From positions 1 to 36,655 of the forward strand of contig NZ_CAMLHF010000030.1 in NCBI RefSeq assembly GCF_946479715.1: a DNA stretch of 36,655 bases, in the 5' to 3' direction. The DNA is from an uncultured Pedobacter sp. Its GTDB lineage: Bacteria; Bacteroidota; Bacteroidia; Sphingobacteriales; Sphingobacteriaceae. The notes beneath the pieces were generated by a model that searched no databases, had not been told where the DNA came from, and saw nothing but the letters and a program-made list of their open reading frames with translations. The translations under genes and the position numbers were made by a program. Positions 1 through 7,910 of the stretch are shown here, piece by piece (within the stretch, counting starts at the first letter, position 1; each line of letters opens with the position of its first letter).

Positions 1-737
1 TCGTTTTTGAAGTTTTTGCCGCGTTCCACACCATTATTACCTCCATAATATTGATGATTGAAAGTTGTGTCCAGTTTAAATGTTTGTTTTGCAGTACCTG
101 TACCAATCCTTGTTGAAAAATACCCCACAGGCTTATATTCGAAACCGATTGATTCAGTTAAGTAACCTGGCGACATAAATTTAGAAACAAGAGATGCTTG
201 TTCTTCGTTATTGCCATCTCTATAATAGGCATATCCCCGATCAAATTGAGATTCAAATGTTACGGAACCAAAGAAATACCAGCTTTTTGATAATCTTAAA
301 TCGGCCTTGTTATCCCAGAAAATCCTATCCCTTGTTTTCTTTTGCAGCTGGTCTTTATTTTTGACCTTACCATACTCAAGCATTACCTCACTTATATAAC
401 CATAACCTTCTTTTCTATATTCAGCACGGTAGTTAACAAGCCCGCCAACGGCAAGAGAGTTTACACCCCCAGCTTTCCAGTTGTTTGAAAAGCTACCCTG
501 ATTGACGTTAATGCCAACAGAAGTCCTTATCTTCCAATAGTTGATTTTTTCGGCAATAACTACCGGTGGAATCTTTACGGGCGTATAGTTCAGTATTCCA
601 GTCCTTGATGGTAAAGGACTACGCTTTAATTTTATCTCCAGCCCTTTGGTTTCAATAGGCACAGTATCAATCTCCTGAGCGATCAGGCTTGACGAGGTGA
701 TAAACAGTAACAAGAGGCAGATATTAAAACTCTTCAT
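1..737 (-). CDS. DUF3078 family outer-membrane protein (3' end outside window)
   Basis: The frame opens at an ATG at 737 and stays open to the window edge, giving about 245 codons. It starts with a signal peptide (MKSFNICLLLLFITSSSLIAQ, cleavage probably before the Gln). After it come a Pro/Lys-rich linker and a beta-strand-rich stretch with the features of the Bacteroidota DUF3078 family: a 'NQGSFSNNWKAGG' motif and alternating aromatic residues suggesting a beta-barrel (seen: GYGYISEVMLEYGKV, then RDRIFWDNKADLRLS). The function of DUF3078 is not known; an outer-membrane location is inferred from the signal peptide and strand pattern. It is the last visible gene of the minus-strand cluster, 72 nt after the small HExxH protein. 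A 16-bp palindrome lies in that gap, so it could have its own promoter. Confidence 0.72.
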   Translation of the reverse strand, partial: MKSFNICLLLLFITSSSLIAQEIDTVPIETKGLEIKLKRSPLPSRTGILNYTPVKIPPVVIAEKINYWKIRTSVGINVNQGSFSNNWKAGGVNSLAVGGLVNYRAEYRKEGYGYISEVMLEYGKVKNKDQLQKKTRDRIFWDNKADLRLSKSWYFFGSVTFESQFDRGYAYYRDGNNEEQASLVSKFMSPGYLTESIGFEYKPVGYFSTRIGTGTAKQTFKLDTTFNHQYYGGNNGVERGKNFKN

Positions 738-772
738 TACTACAAAGAAAAACAAAAATGTGACTTATTAAA

Positions 773-788
773 AGTTTATTAATAAACT
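773..788. promoter_or_regulatory. 16-bp perfect palindrome upstream of the DUF3078 gene
   Basis: AGTTTATTAATAAACT reads the same on both strands. It lies between the stop of the small HExxH gene (810) and the start of the DUF3078 gene (737). It could be an operator or a weak A+T hairpin; the sequence does not decide between these. Confidence 0.3.
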
Positions 789-809
789 AATTGCAAAACT
801 TACTCTTGT

Positions 810-1145
810 CTATGTTTTTTTACTAATGAAACGAATCCATGCAAATGCTTTTCTATGAGATAAATACGATAGATCAGCATCAAAGCAGTAGGCTTCTTTT
901 TCAAACGGGATATTGAAATAAGCTAAATAATGATTTTTATATCTGATCAGGTTGATCAGATACATTAATAAATATAAAAAGTAAAAAGGTAGAATAAGCA
1001 GTTCAAGCTGTTGTCTAAAATGTATCCGTTCATGATTAATTAAAACCGTATCAACCTTTAGCGTTTTATTTTTTAAGATAATAAAAGGGAAAATAGCCAT
1101 TGCATTGGCTGGTAATTTAGATAATATGAGAAAGAAGGGTCTCAA
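810..1145 (-). CDS. Small membrane protein with an HExxH motif (putative mini-zincin)
   Basis: A 111-residue protein with a short hydrophobic N-terminus, the motif NHERIH at residues 37-42 (an HExxH zinc-peptidase signature), a long hydrophobic stretch at about 47-67 (probable membrane helix) and FEKEAY at 81-86, where a Glu could be a third metal ligand. I recognise it only as a conserved Bacteroidota hypothetical type. Metallopeptidase activity is inferred from the motif. The first codon is TTG, and its bases overlap the TGA stop of the upstream gene (TTGA at 1142-1145), which suggests translational coupling; an internal Met at residue 16 is the alternative start. Its partner gene encodes a carboxypeptidase-regulatory-like protein, so a joint envelope role is possible but unproven. 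Confidence 0.6.
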   Translation of the reverse strand: MRPFFLILSKLPANAMAIFPFIILKNKTLKVDTVLINHERIHFRQQLELLILPFYFLYLLMYLINLIRYKNHYLAYFNIPFEKEAYCFDADLSYLSHRKAFAWIRFISKKT

Positions 1146-1894
1146 AACTCTTCTACTTTTATTTTAGGGAGCGGCTGTAACCTAAAGGCAGCCGGATTCC
1201 GCTTGTAGCTGGCATAACTGTTCCTTAAATATACAACAAAAGCATAATCCGAAGCTGTTAAAACGAATTGATAAGTAGGTCTGTATTGTTGCATAAAATC
1301 CTCCATTTCATAGTCGCCCAACTGCAATACCTTCTTTACATAATCTGGCGTAAACCTATAATCTATAATCGCCTCATGGTAATCACGCTCAAGTATTTTT
1401 TGAAGGTGACGGGCGTTTTTACCATCTCTGCTTAGCAGATTATAGATTGCATCTATACCCAGACCCGCGCCTCCTAAACCAAGATTAAGCAAGTCTTTTG
1501 CTTTACCCTTGTCCAGCGCATACTTATACTCTTTTAATGTATTGGCATGTGATTCTTTAGGGGTATATTTCCTGCCGGTAATGGATACTTCACGTAAGTT
1601 AATACCAAGTGATTTCAATTGAAAGTACACTGCTTTCTGGCCATGATGAATAAGCGTATCAACCGCATAACCTTGCAATACAGCGTAGAGGGTATCTCCT
1701 ACAGCAGCATTTATCGAAAACTCACCCTTAGGGGTATTGTAAATCCCCTCGTCTTTGCTGGCGTTGTAGATGTACACTTTAGCCAGACGAAGCTTCGAAT
1801 CTTTGTCAACCACAAAGCCTTTTACCGTATTGGTTTGGGCCATTGCAGTTAACGTTGTGCAGTAAAGGATTAATAACAGGCTAAAAAATCTCAT
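1142..1894 (-). CDS. Secreted carboxypeptidase-regulatory-like domain protein
   Basis: A 250-residue protein with a signal peptide (MRFFSLLLILYCTTLTAMAQ). A CarboxypepD_reg-like beta-sandwich spans about residues 22-105: VKGFVVDKDSKLRLAKVYIY, then NTPKGEFSI, ending near LREVSITG. This is the module usually found at the N-terminus of TonB-dependent receptors, but here no plug or barrel follows. Residues 106-250 are mixed helical sequence with a Gly-rich patch (LNLGLGGAGLGIDAIYNLL) that I do not recognise. It is likely periplasmic or outer-membrane associated. It lies 50 nt downstream of the glucosaminidase lipoprotein gene and is coupled to the small HExxH gene through overlapping stop and start codons. 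The domain call is good; the function is unknown. Confidence 0.65.
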   Translation of the reverse strand: MRFFSLLLILYCTTLTAMAQTNTVKGFVVDKDSKLRLAKVYIYNASKDEGIYNTPKGEFSINAAVGDTLYAVLQGYAVDTLIHHGQKAVYFQLKSLGINLREVSITGRKYTPKESHANTLKEYKYALDKGKAKDLLNLGLGGAGLGIDAIYNLLSRDGKNARHLQKILERDYHEAIIDYRFTPDYVKKVLQLGDYEMEDFMQQYRPTYQFVLTASDYAFVVYLRNSYASYKRNPAAFRLQPLPKIKVEEF

Positions 1895-1944
1895 TGGAGA
1901 TACAAAACTACAAGATAACTATCTGCGCTTAATAAACATTAACA

Positions 1945-2850
1945 TTATTTAACTAACACAAGCTTTTGCCCAATCTTGATGCCAGTGTCTGCAAGGTTGT
2001 TTAGCGCCTTTATATCATCCACAGAGATGTTAAAACGTTTGGAGATGTTGTAAAGGGTGTCTCCTTGTTTTACAGTGTAGGGGCTTTCTAAAGTCGTTGA
2101 AGAAACAGGATCAGGAGTGTTAATTACTACAGCAGGAGTGCTTATTTTTAATGTATCTGGGGTTTTGATTACTTGTTTTGAAGGAGGCGTGGCCACAGGA
2201 GTGAATTTTTTCTTTTCCTGAGGGATGTTCGCGTTGATTTCTGAGAAAACACGGTCTTCGCGTTTTAGTTTTTCATTTTCAGATTCCGGCATATCATAAA
2301 AATACAACTGATACTTTTCTATGGTATTTATCAGCAGATCCGGATACTTAGGGTTTGTAGCATAACCGGCTTGTTTTAAACCTACAGCCCAGTTTTTATA
2401 ATCGTTTTTATCCAGCTCAAAAAGAGCACTGTAACGCTTTCTTTTTAAGAATTCAGAATGATCTCTGTAAGATTCCCGGGCGTCTTTATAAACTCTGAAA
2501 CAATCATCGGCCTTATCGTCGTCTTTATAATATCCCTTACCTTTCCATTCGGAAGTGCATTTGATGCCAAAGTGGTTGTTCGCATATTTTGCCAAGCTGC
2601 TGTTTCCACTGCCCGACTCAATAATGCCCTGTGCAAGTGTAATACTTGCCGGAATACCATATTTATTCATCTCTTCAATTGCTACGCCTTTAAATTCATC
2701 GATATACATTACTGTAGTACGCGATTTATATTCAGGATTTGCTTTGTCTGCTGCTTTTTCGATTGCTTTATTGTTGCGACTGTACTTTTTTGTTTTGCAG
2801 GCAGAGAAAAATAGCACGACGGCCGCAAGGATGATTATTCTTTTGTTCAT
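1945..2850 (-). CDS. Glucosaminidase lipoprotein with C-terminal LysM domain
   Basis: A 301-residue lipoprotein with lipobox Cys18 (LFFSAC). Residues about 45-190 form a GH73-type N-acetylglucosaminidase domain: GIPASITLAQGIIESGSGNS holds the probable catalytic Glu78, followed by NNHFGIKC, then YRDHSEFL and KQAGYATNPKYPDLL. A Pro/Thr-rich linker leads to one LysM domain at about 258-301 (YTVKQGDTLYNISKRF), which binds peptidoglycan. The expected job is cleavage of peptidoglycan glycan strands at the outer envelope. The +2 to +5 residues (KTKK) do not match the acidic surface-export signal described in some Bacteroidota, so a periplasm-facing position is more likely. Its ATG overlaps the TAA stop of the next glucosaminidase gene by one base, indicating coupled translation. 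Confidence 0.88.
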   Translation of the reverse strand: MNKRIIILAAVVLFFSACKTKKYSRNNKAIEKAADKANPEYKSRTTVMYIDEFKGVAIEEMNKYGIPASITLAQGIIESGSGNSSLAKYANNHFGIKCTSEWKGKGYYKDDDKADDCFRVYKDARESYRDHSEFLKRKRYSALFELDKNDYKNWAVGLKQAGYATNPKYPDLLINTIEKYQLYFYDMPESENEKLKREDRVFSEINANIPQEKKKFTPVATPPSKQVIKTPDTLKISTPAVVINTPDPVSSTTLESPYTVKQGDTLYNISKRFNISVDDIKALNNLADTGIKIGQKLVLVK

Positions 2851-3530
2851 TATAGTTTAAGTTTTTGTCCGGGTTTAAGTGCAGCGCCTTTTAACCCATT
2901 TTTTTTCATTAGTGAGGCTGCGGTTGTTCCCCTCAATTTTGCTATTTTATTCAGGCTATCGCCTCTTTTAACCGTATATGTTGATCTTGAGTTTTTTGCT
3001 GATCTGGACCTGGTGGCAACGACAGGTGCAGGTGGTTCAACATAATCGTCGGGCCGTTCATCGTATTGAGAAAGGTCATTTTTTTTAATGATTCCGATGA
3101 TCTGTGATGCCCATGTTCTGCTTCTGGCATAGCCACCACGCTGTATACCTCTGGCCCAGTTTCTGTAATCAAACTGGTCATATTTCTCGAAAAGTGAAGT
3201 AAAAGACGATCGGCTTTTTAAGAATTCCAGAAAGCTATCATAAGACTCCTGAACAGAAGGATAATCCTTATAGGATGAACGGATTTCGGTATTGCTGTTC
3301 GCGCCTTTGATCCCGAAATGATTGTTAAGGTATCGGGCAATTTTACTTGTGCCGGATGCTGATTCGTGTATGGCAACAGCAAGAATAACACTGGCAGGTA
3401 TTTTATGTTCCCGCATCAGTGTTTGAGCATACGCTGCATGCTCTGCAATATATTCTGCTGTGGTTTGGGCGCCGGCACTAAATGTTATGGTGATAGCGCT
3501 AAGCCAAACTAACAGTAATGATTTAAACAT
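2850..3530 (-). CDS. Secreted glucosaminidase with C-terminal LysM domain
   Basis: A 226-residue paralogue of the downstream glucosaminidase. It has a cleavable signal peptide (ending TFSAGAQ) rather than a lipobox, so it should be soluble in the periplasm or secreted. The GH73-type domain spans about 25-165, with IPASVILAVAIHESASGT (probable catalytic Glu56), NNHFGIKG and RNWARGIQRGGYA. A linker is followed by one LysM at about 183-226 (YTVKRGDSLNKIAKLRG). It starts 3 nt after the O-methyltransferase stop and ends one base into the lipoprotein paralogue. A soluble enzyme next to a lipid-anchored copy suggests tandem duplication with separate locations. Confidence 0.87.
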   Translation of the reverse strand: MFKSLLLVWLSAITITFSAGAQTTAEYIAEHAAYAQTLMREHKIPASVILAVAIHESASGTSKIARYLNNHFGIKGANSNTEIRSSYKDYPSVQESYDSFLEFLKSRSSFTSLFEKYDQFDYRNWARGIQRGGYARSRTWASQIIGIIKKNDLSQYDERPDDYVEPPAPVVATRSRSAKNSRSTYTVKRGDSLNKIAKLRGTTAASLMKKNGLKGAALKPGQKLKL

Positions 3531-3533
3531 ACC

Positions 3534-4169
3534 TTATTTTTTTCTGATGATAAATAACCCATCTCTAACAGGTAAAATGAGTTTTTCTACGCGGTCATCT
3601 GCCGCAATTTTGTCATTAAATGTAGTGATATTTTTAGTGTCTTTATCCTGATTGGTGTTCAGTACTTTTCCACTCCACAGCACATTATCCACTATAATGA
3701 GTCCACCAGGCCTGATTCTGTTGAAAACAAGATCATAATAGGTGCCATTGTTTTTCTTGTCGGCATCAATAAACACAAGATCGAAGGTTTCTTCTAATGT
3801 GTTCACCGTTTGGGTTGCATCGCCAAGGATGTATTTTATTTTGCTGTTGTAGTTAGATTGAGCAAAGTTGTGGCGTACCATGTCTTCGAGCTCCTCATTT
3901 ATATCCAGTGTATAAATAATTCCTGTCTCTGTTAATCCTTCGGCAAGGCAAAGGGTGGCATAGCCGGTAAAGGTGCCGATTTCTAAGATTCGGTTAGGGT
4001 TTACCATTTTGCTTAGAAAGCTAAGGACCCGGCCCTGATAGTGGCCCGAAAGCATGCGTGGCATCAGCACTTTTAAATTGGTCTCTCTATCTATTTTTTG
4101 TAGCAATTCGCTTTCTGGTTCACAGTAATTAAGCAAAAGCTGCTGCATGTCATCGCTGATTAAGCTCAT
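3534..4169 (-). CDS. Class I SAM-dependent O-methyltransferase (methyltransferase family 3)
   Basis: A 211-residue cytosolic enzyme close in length to bacterial COMT-like O-methyltransferases. The SAM site is ILEIGTFTGYATLCLAEGL (61-79) with acidic D89 at the end of the next strand (YTLDIN). The metal and catalytic residues expected for the cation-dependent family are present as FIDADKKN (Asp135, Asp137) and VDNVLWSGKV (Asp161, Asn162). The physiological substrate is not predictable; the family methylates catechol-like hydroxyls. It sits 20 nt after ruvX and 3 nt before the glucosaminidase gene, so it is probably cotranscribed. Confidence 0.88.
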   Translation of the reverse strand: MSLISDDMQQLLLNYCEPESELLQKIDRETNLKVLMPRMLSGHYQGRVLSFLSKMVNPNRILEIGTFTGYATLCLAEGLTETGIIYTLDINEELEDMVRHNFAQSNYNSKIKYILGDATQTVNTLEETFDLVFIDADKKNNGTYYDLVFNRIRPGGLIIVDNVLWSGKVLNTNQDKDTKNITTFNDKIAADDRVEKLILPVRDGLFIIRKK

Positions 4170-4189
4170 ATAATTTTAATAAATGCAAT

Positions 4190-4606
4190 CTATAAACGGT
4201 GCTGTTCCATAAAATATTGCAAAATAATAGTAGCCGAGATGGTATCTACGCGCTCTTTATTTTGCCGGTCTTGTTTTTTTAATCCGCTTTGCATAATTGT
4301 TTGATGGGCTAGTTTAGAAGTAAACCGTTCATCAATCCAATGTTGGGGGATATCAGGAAAGGTTCTTTTTAAAGTTCTGGCAAAGCCTTTTACATGCTGA
4401 GCAGACTCAGAAGGAGAACCATCCATTTGCTTTGGATCGCCAAAAACAAAGGCTTCTACCTGTTCTGTTAAAAGATATTTTTTCAGATATTCTATAGCGT
4501 CTTTGGGGTGTATGGTATCGAGCCCTGTTGCAATAATTTGCAGAGGGTCTGTAACGGCTAGTCCGATACGCTTGGTTCCATAATCAAATGCTAAAATTCT
4601 GGGCAT
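4190..4606 (-). CDS. ruvX: Holliday junction resolvase-like protein RuvX/YqgF
   Basis: A 138-residue RNase H-fold protein. The catalytic acid pattern of the YqgF family is present: Asp8 in LAFDYGTKRIGLAVTD, Glu93 in WIDERFTS and Asp121 in ERVDTISATIIL; FGDPKQMDGSPSE is the conserved loop. Members act in the cytosol on nucleic acids; a role in pre-16S rRNA processing is established in E. coli, and Holliday junction resolution is proposed. The ATG at 4606 comes 5 nt after a perfect TATCTTTG -7 box, so the transcript may be leaderless or nearly so. It is the first gene of the minus-strand cluster. Confidence 0.93.
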   Translation of the reverse strand: MPRILAFDYGTKRIGLAVTDPLQIIATGLDTIHPKDAIEYLKKYLLTEQVEAFVFGDPKQMDGSPSESAQHVKGFARTLKRTFPDIPQHWIDERFTSKLAHQTIMQSGLKKQDRQNKERVDTISATIILQYFMEQHRL

Positions 4607-4611
4607 GTGGG

Positions 4612-4619
4612 CAAAGATA
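4612..4619 (-). promoter_or_regulatory. Bacteroidota -7 promoter box (TATCTTTG) for ruvX
   Basis: Minus-strand TATCTTTG matches the Bacteroidota TAnnTTTG consensus exactly and ends 5 nt before the ruvX ATG. No clear -33 TTG is seen at 17-19 nt upstream. With a start site about 7 nt after the box, the mRNA would begin at or near the ATG. Confidence 0.55.
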
Positions 4620-4671
4620 ATAAAATCCGGGAGGTACCTGAGCTTGGGCTAATGTAGGGCAGATTGGGGCT

Positions 4672-4726
4672 AGATTCGAGTTTGCTTCGGGAAACAGGTA
4701 CTTTTACCCGAAGCAAACTCGAATCT
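4672..4726. repeat. Long hairpin with 20-bp perfect arms in the ruvX-holB intergenic region
   Basis: Arms 4672-4691 and 4707-4726 are perfect inverted repeats (AGATTCGAG...CTTCGGG) around a 15-nt loop. It lies between two divergently read genes, where a transcription terminator is not expected. The right arm leads into three TCGAA copies at 4719, 4730 and 4741, exactly 11 bp apart. It could be a dispersed intergenic repeat, an MITE-like relic or a regulatory structure. Confidence 0.6.
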
Positions 4727-4826
4727 GTCTCGAACTAGCGTCGAACCAGCAACATTGTATGCAGGTATTTTGTCAACTTTAATAGCTGTTATAGCCAAGT
4801 CTTAAAATTTTGCTATTTTGCACCAA

Positions 4827-5975
4827 ATGCAGTTTAAGAATATCATAGGTCAGGAAGCTATAAAACAGCAGTTGATACAAACATTTGCTGAGAATAGGAT
4901 AAGTCATGCGCAGTTGTTTCTTTCGTCAGAAGGAAGTGGTGCTTTGCCTTTGGCAATTGCCTATGCTCAATACATTAACTGTCTTGATAAACAGGCTGAT
5001 GATAGCTGCGGCGAATGTTCTTCGTGCAGAAAGTACGAAAGATATATTCACCCAGACTTGCATTTTTCTTACCCGTTTTTTGCTTCTAAAGATGTAAGAA
5101 CAGCAGTAGATGTTTTAGATGAATGGCGCAGTATGGTGCTTGCCGATCCTTATTTTGACATGGATATTTGGCGATCCAAATTAAGTGCGGAGAATAAACA
5201 GGCAAATATTAACATTGCCGAGTGTCATGATATCATCAAAAAATTAAGTTATAAAGCTTTTGAAGCTGAGACGAAAGTATTGATCATGTGGCTGCCCGAA
5301 TATCTGGATAAAGAAGGAAACTCCTTATTAAAGATTATTGAAGAACCACCGCAAAATACCCTGTTTATTTTAGTTGCAAATAACCAGGAACAGATTCTTT
5401 CTACCCTGTTGTCGCGGACACAGATTGTTAAGATTCCTAAACTACCACATGCTACTGTTGAAAGTTATTTGATGGATGAATTTGGCTTATCAGAAAATCA
5501 GGCTACAGAATATAGCTTTCTTGCAGATGGAAATTTGATTGAAGCCAAGCAATTGGTGGCCAATACACAAAATGAAAATGCCGATAAATTTGCCGAATGG
5601 TTAAGGATAGGTTACGGCAACAGGGTTTTGGACTTAACCAATTTTGTAGATCAGATTGCGGGCTGGGGTAGAGAAAATCAAAAGAATTTTTTAAAGTACG
5701 GGATCAGCTTTTTAAGAGAGTGCAGCTTGTTGTTAAGCGGCGCAGAAGAGCTGGTTAAACTGCCTGGTTCAGCTATGGACACGGCAAAACGGTTATCAAC
5801 TCATGTACTTAATCTTAATATGGCAGATGCCATTATTTCGGAATTGGAAAAGGCGCACTATCATATCGAGAGAAATGCAAATCCTAAAATTCTGTTTTTA
5901 GATGTATCTTTACAACTAGTAAAAATAATTAAGTTTAAAACGCTCCCGAAAGGGACTCAATATATATATAGTTAA
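4827..5975 (+). CDS. holB: DNA polymerase III delta' subunit
   Basis: A 382-residue clamp-loader subunit that helps load the beta clamp in replication. It begins MQFKNIIGQEAIKQQL. The Walker A region is degenerate (SSEGSGALPLA), as is usual for delta', which does not hydrolyse ATP. A four-Cys zinc module follows (CLDKQADDSCGECSSCRKYE), then LLKIIEEPPQNTLFILVANN and LLSRTQIVKIPKL. The SRC motif reads SRT. I chose the ATG at 4827 rather than an upstream in-frame TTG at 4818, because the homologous start is M-x-F-x-x-I-x-G and the TTG lies inside a TATTTTG promoter-like stretch (4814-4820). It is first in an operon with ricT, which starts 2 nt after its stop. Confidence 0.87.
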   Translation: MQFKNIIGQEAIKQQLIQTFAENRISHAQLFLSSEGSGALPLAIAYAQYINCLDKQADDSCGECSSCRKYERYIHPDLHFSYPFFASKDVRTAVDVLDEWRSMVLADPYFDMDIWRSKLSAENKQANINIAECHDIIKKLSYKAFEAETKVLIMWLPEYLDKEGNSLLKIIEEPPQNTLFILVANNQEQILSTLLSRTQIVKIPKLPHATVESYLMDEFGLSENQATEYSFLADGNLIEAKQLVANTQNENADKFAEWLRIGYGNRVLDLTNFVDQIAGWGRENQKNFLKYGISFLRECSLLLSGAEELVKLPGSAMDTAKRLSTHVLNLNMADAIISELEKAHYHIERNANPKILFLDVSLQLVKIIKFKTLPKGTQYIYS

Positions 5976-5977
5976 TT

Positions 5978-7447
5978 ATGGGATGTGGAAGTTGTTCTAC
6001 AGGTGGCGGATGTGCCCCCTCGGGTTGCAAAAGTAATGGCTCTTGCCTTACTGGAGGATGCGGAAAAATGGAAGTTTACGACTGGCTGTCTAATCTTGAC
6101 ATGCCTTCAAATTATATACCTTTTCAAGTAATAGAAGTTAAATTTAAGGGTGCCAGGAAAGAATTTTTCCTGAATAGCGAGAATATATACCTCGAAATAG
6201 GTGAGTTAATTGCTGTTGAAGGCCCTACCGGCGGCTATGATATCGGCCATGTTTCCTTAACCGGAGAACTGGTGCGTATGCAAATGAAACGCCGTAAAGC
6301 AACTATTGATCAGGTAACCAGAAAAGTTTACAGAAAAGCTACTGAAGCAGACGTTGAAAAATGGAAGATCGCTAAGGCTTTGGAATGGGAAACGATGCAT
6401 AAAGCACGCACCCTTGCTTTAGATTTACGTCTGTCCATGAAAATCAGCGATGTTGATTATCAGGGAGATAAAACTAAGGCAACTTTTTTTTATACAGCAG
6501 AGGGTCGTGTTGACTTTAGGGAGCTGATTAAAAAGATGGCCGAAACTTTTAGAATCCGGATTGAAATGCGCCAGATTGGAATGCGTCAGGAAGCCGGAAG
6601 GTTAGGTGGAATTGGGTCTTGTGGGCGCGAACTTTGCTGTTCTACATGGCTAACCAATTTCAAAACGGTATCAACAGCTGCGGCCAGATATCAGAACCTT
6701 TCTTTAAATACTTTAAAGCTTGCGGGACAATGTGGCAAGCTGAAGTGTTGCTTAAATTATGAGCTTGATACGTATTTAGATGCATTAAAAGACATCCCTG
6801 ATCGTATTGAAAGCCTGCAAACTGAAATTGGAGTTGCCCGTCACCAAAAAACAGACATCTTTAAAAAGATTATGTGGTTCAGTTATCCTAATACAGAGGA
6901 TTGGATCCCGCTAAAAGTTGACCGTGTGAAAGAGATTATGGCAATGAATAAACGCGGACAAAAGCCAATTAATCTTAAAGAAGAGGCTGTTGAGTTAACT
7001 CCGGTAGCCGTTGTAGAGAAAATACCTGATTATGAAAATGTTGTTGGACAAGATAGTTTAACCCGTTTAGACGATAAGCCTAGAAATAAAGGCAACAAGA
7101 ATAATAGAAATAATCCTAACAAGACCAACGAAAATAGGAATAGCGGAAACAGGCCTGAAAAAGGACCAAGACCACCTCAGCATGCTAAACCAGCGCAGGG
7201 GCCTAAACCACCTGTACAAGGCGCCAGACCTGAGAAAGGACCTAAGCCTGCACAGGGAGCAAAGCCTGTACAGAATCCGAAACAAGGTCAACAGCCTAAA
7301 CCAGTTAATAAGCCAGTGGTTCAAGCTGCCGAAGGTGTTATCACAGAGCAACCAGGTGCAGCGAGTGGTCAGCCGTCGGCAAACAGGAATAGAAACAGAA
7401 ATAATAACCGAAGGAAAAAACAAAAGGAAAAGCCTAAGGATGAATAA
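5978..7447 (+). CDS. ricT: RicT/PSP1-domain protein with Cys-rich N-terminus and disordered tail
   Basis: A 489-residue protein. Residues 1-30 are a Cys/Gly-rich leader with six Cys (3, 6, 12, 17, 23, 28). The PSP1/YaaT core runs from about 45 to 290 and includes GIGSCGRELCCSTWL and QCGKLKCCLNYELD (Cys215, 220, 221, 252, 257, 258). In B. subtilis RicT these conserved Cys take part in Fe-S binding in the Ric complex, which affects RNase Y-dependent mRNA processing. A RicF/RicA partner is not seen here. From about 375 the protein is low complexity, rich in Asn, Lys, Pro, Gln and Arg, and predicted disordered. The gene sits between holB (2-nt gap) and gldH (8-nt overlap). The core call is firm; the role in Bacteroidota is inferred. 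Confidence 0.85.
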   Translation: MGCGSCSTGGGCAPSGCKSNGSCLTGGCGKMEVYDWLSNLDMPSNYIPFQVIEVKFKGARKEFFLNSENIYLEIGELIAVEGPTGGYDIGHVSLTGELVRMQMKRRKATIDQVTRKVYRKATEADVEKWKIAKALEWETMHKARTLALDLRLSMKISDVDYQGDKTKATFFYTAEGRVDFRELIKKMAETFRIRIEMRQIGMRQEAGRLGGIGSCGRELCCSTWLTNFKTVSTAAARYQNLSLNTLKLAGQCGKLKCCLNYELDTYLDALKDIPDRIESLQTEIGVARHQKTDIFKKIMWFSYPNTEDWIPLKVDRVKEIMAMNKRGQKPINLKEEAVELTPVAVVEKIPDYENVVGQDSLTRLDDKPRNKGNKNNRNNPNKTNENRNSGNRPEKGPRPPQHAKPAQGPKPPVQGARPEKGPKPAQGAKPVQNPKQGQQPKPVNKPVVQAAEGVITEQPGAASGQPSANRNRNRNNNRRKKQKEKPKDE

Positions 7448-7910
7448 TTTTAAAGTTTTACTGCTATCCTCAGTTTTAGTCGTTCTCTTTTTTAGTGGAT
7501 GCGATACCAATACGCTTGTAGATAGCAACATGTCTATGCCTGCACGTAACTGGAGTTATCCAAATAAGGTTAAAACATTAGTTGAAATTACGGATAGCAG
7601 TAAGCCTTATAATATCTATTTTAAATTGCGCCATACAGCCGATTACAGGTATTCAAATATTTTTGTTCTATTTCACATAAGTGGAGCAGGACAAAATAAG
7701 CACACCAGACGGTATGAATATAGGTTAGCGCAGCCCGATGGACAGTGGAATGGTTCTGGTTCAGGTAATCTATTTACTTATACTTTGCCCTTGCTTACTA
7801 ATTACAAGTTCCCTGCGGCAGGTAAATACCATATGGAAATTGAGCAGAATATGCGAGATAATCCACTTGCTGAGATCAGTGATGCAGGTATAAAGGTCGA
7901 ACTAAAGTAA
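7440..7910 (+). CDS. gldH: Gliding motility lipoprotein GldH
   Basis: A 156-residue lipoprotein with lipobox Cys21 (LFFSGC). The mature part reads WSYPNKVKTLVEITDSSKPY, then LRHTADYRYSNIFVLFHISG and a late PAAGKYHMEIEQNMRDNPL, which is the GldH pattern. GldH is one of the Gld lipoproteins needed for gliding in Flavobacterium johnsoniae; related genes also occur in non-gliding Bacteroidota, so motility cannot be concluded. The start is the ATG at 7440, which overlaps the end of ricT by 8 nt; a longer frame opening at 7182 is just the overlapping ricT coding sequence. Its last 9 nt overlap the 3' end of the convergent murF gene. Confidence 0.85.
   Translation: MNNFKVLLLSSVLVVLFFSGCDTNTLVDSNMSMPARNWSYPNKVKTLVEITDSSKPYNIYFKLRHTADYRYSNIFVLFHISGAGQNKHTRRYEYRLAQPDGQWNGSGSGNLFTYTLPLLTNYKFPAAGKYHMEIEQNMRDNPLAEISDAGIKVELK

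Noticed and set aside
4818..4826. TTG start for holB
   Set aside because: It lies in promoter-like TATTTTG sequence, and homologues start at M-x-F-x-x-I-x-G, matching the ATG at 4827.
7182..7439. N-terminal extension of the gldH frame
   Set aside because: It is ricT coding sequence in another frame; the lipoprotein signal begins at the ATG at 7440.
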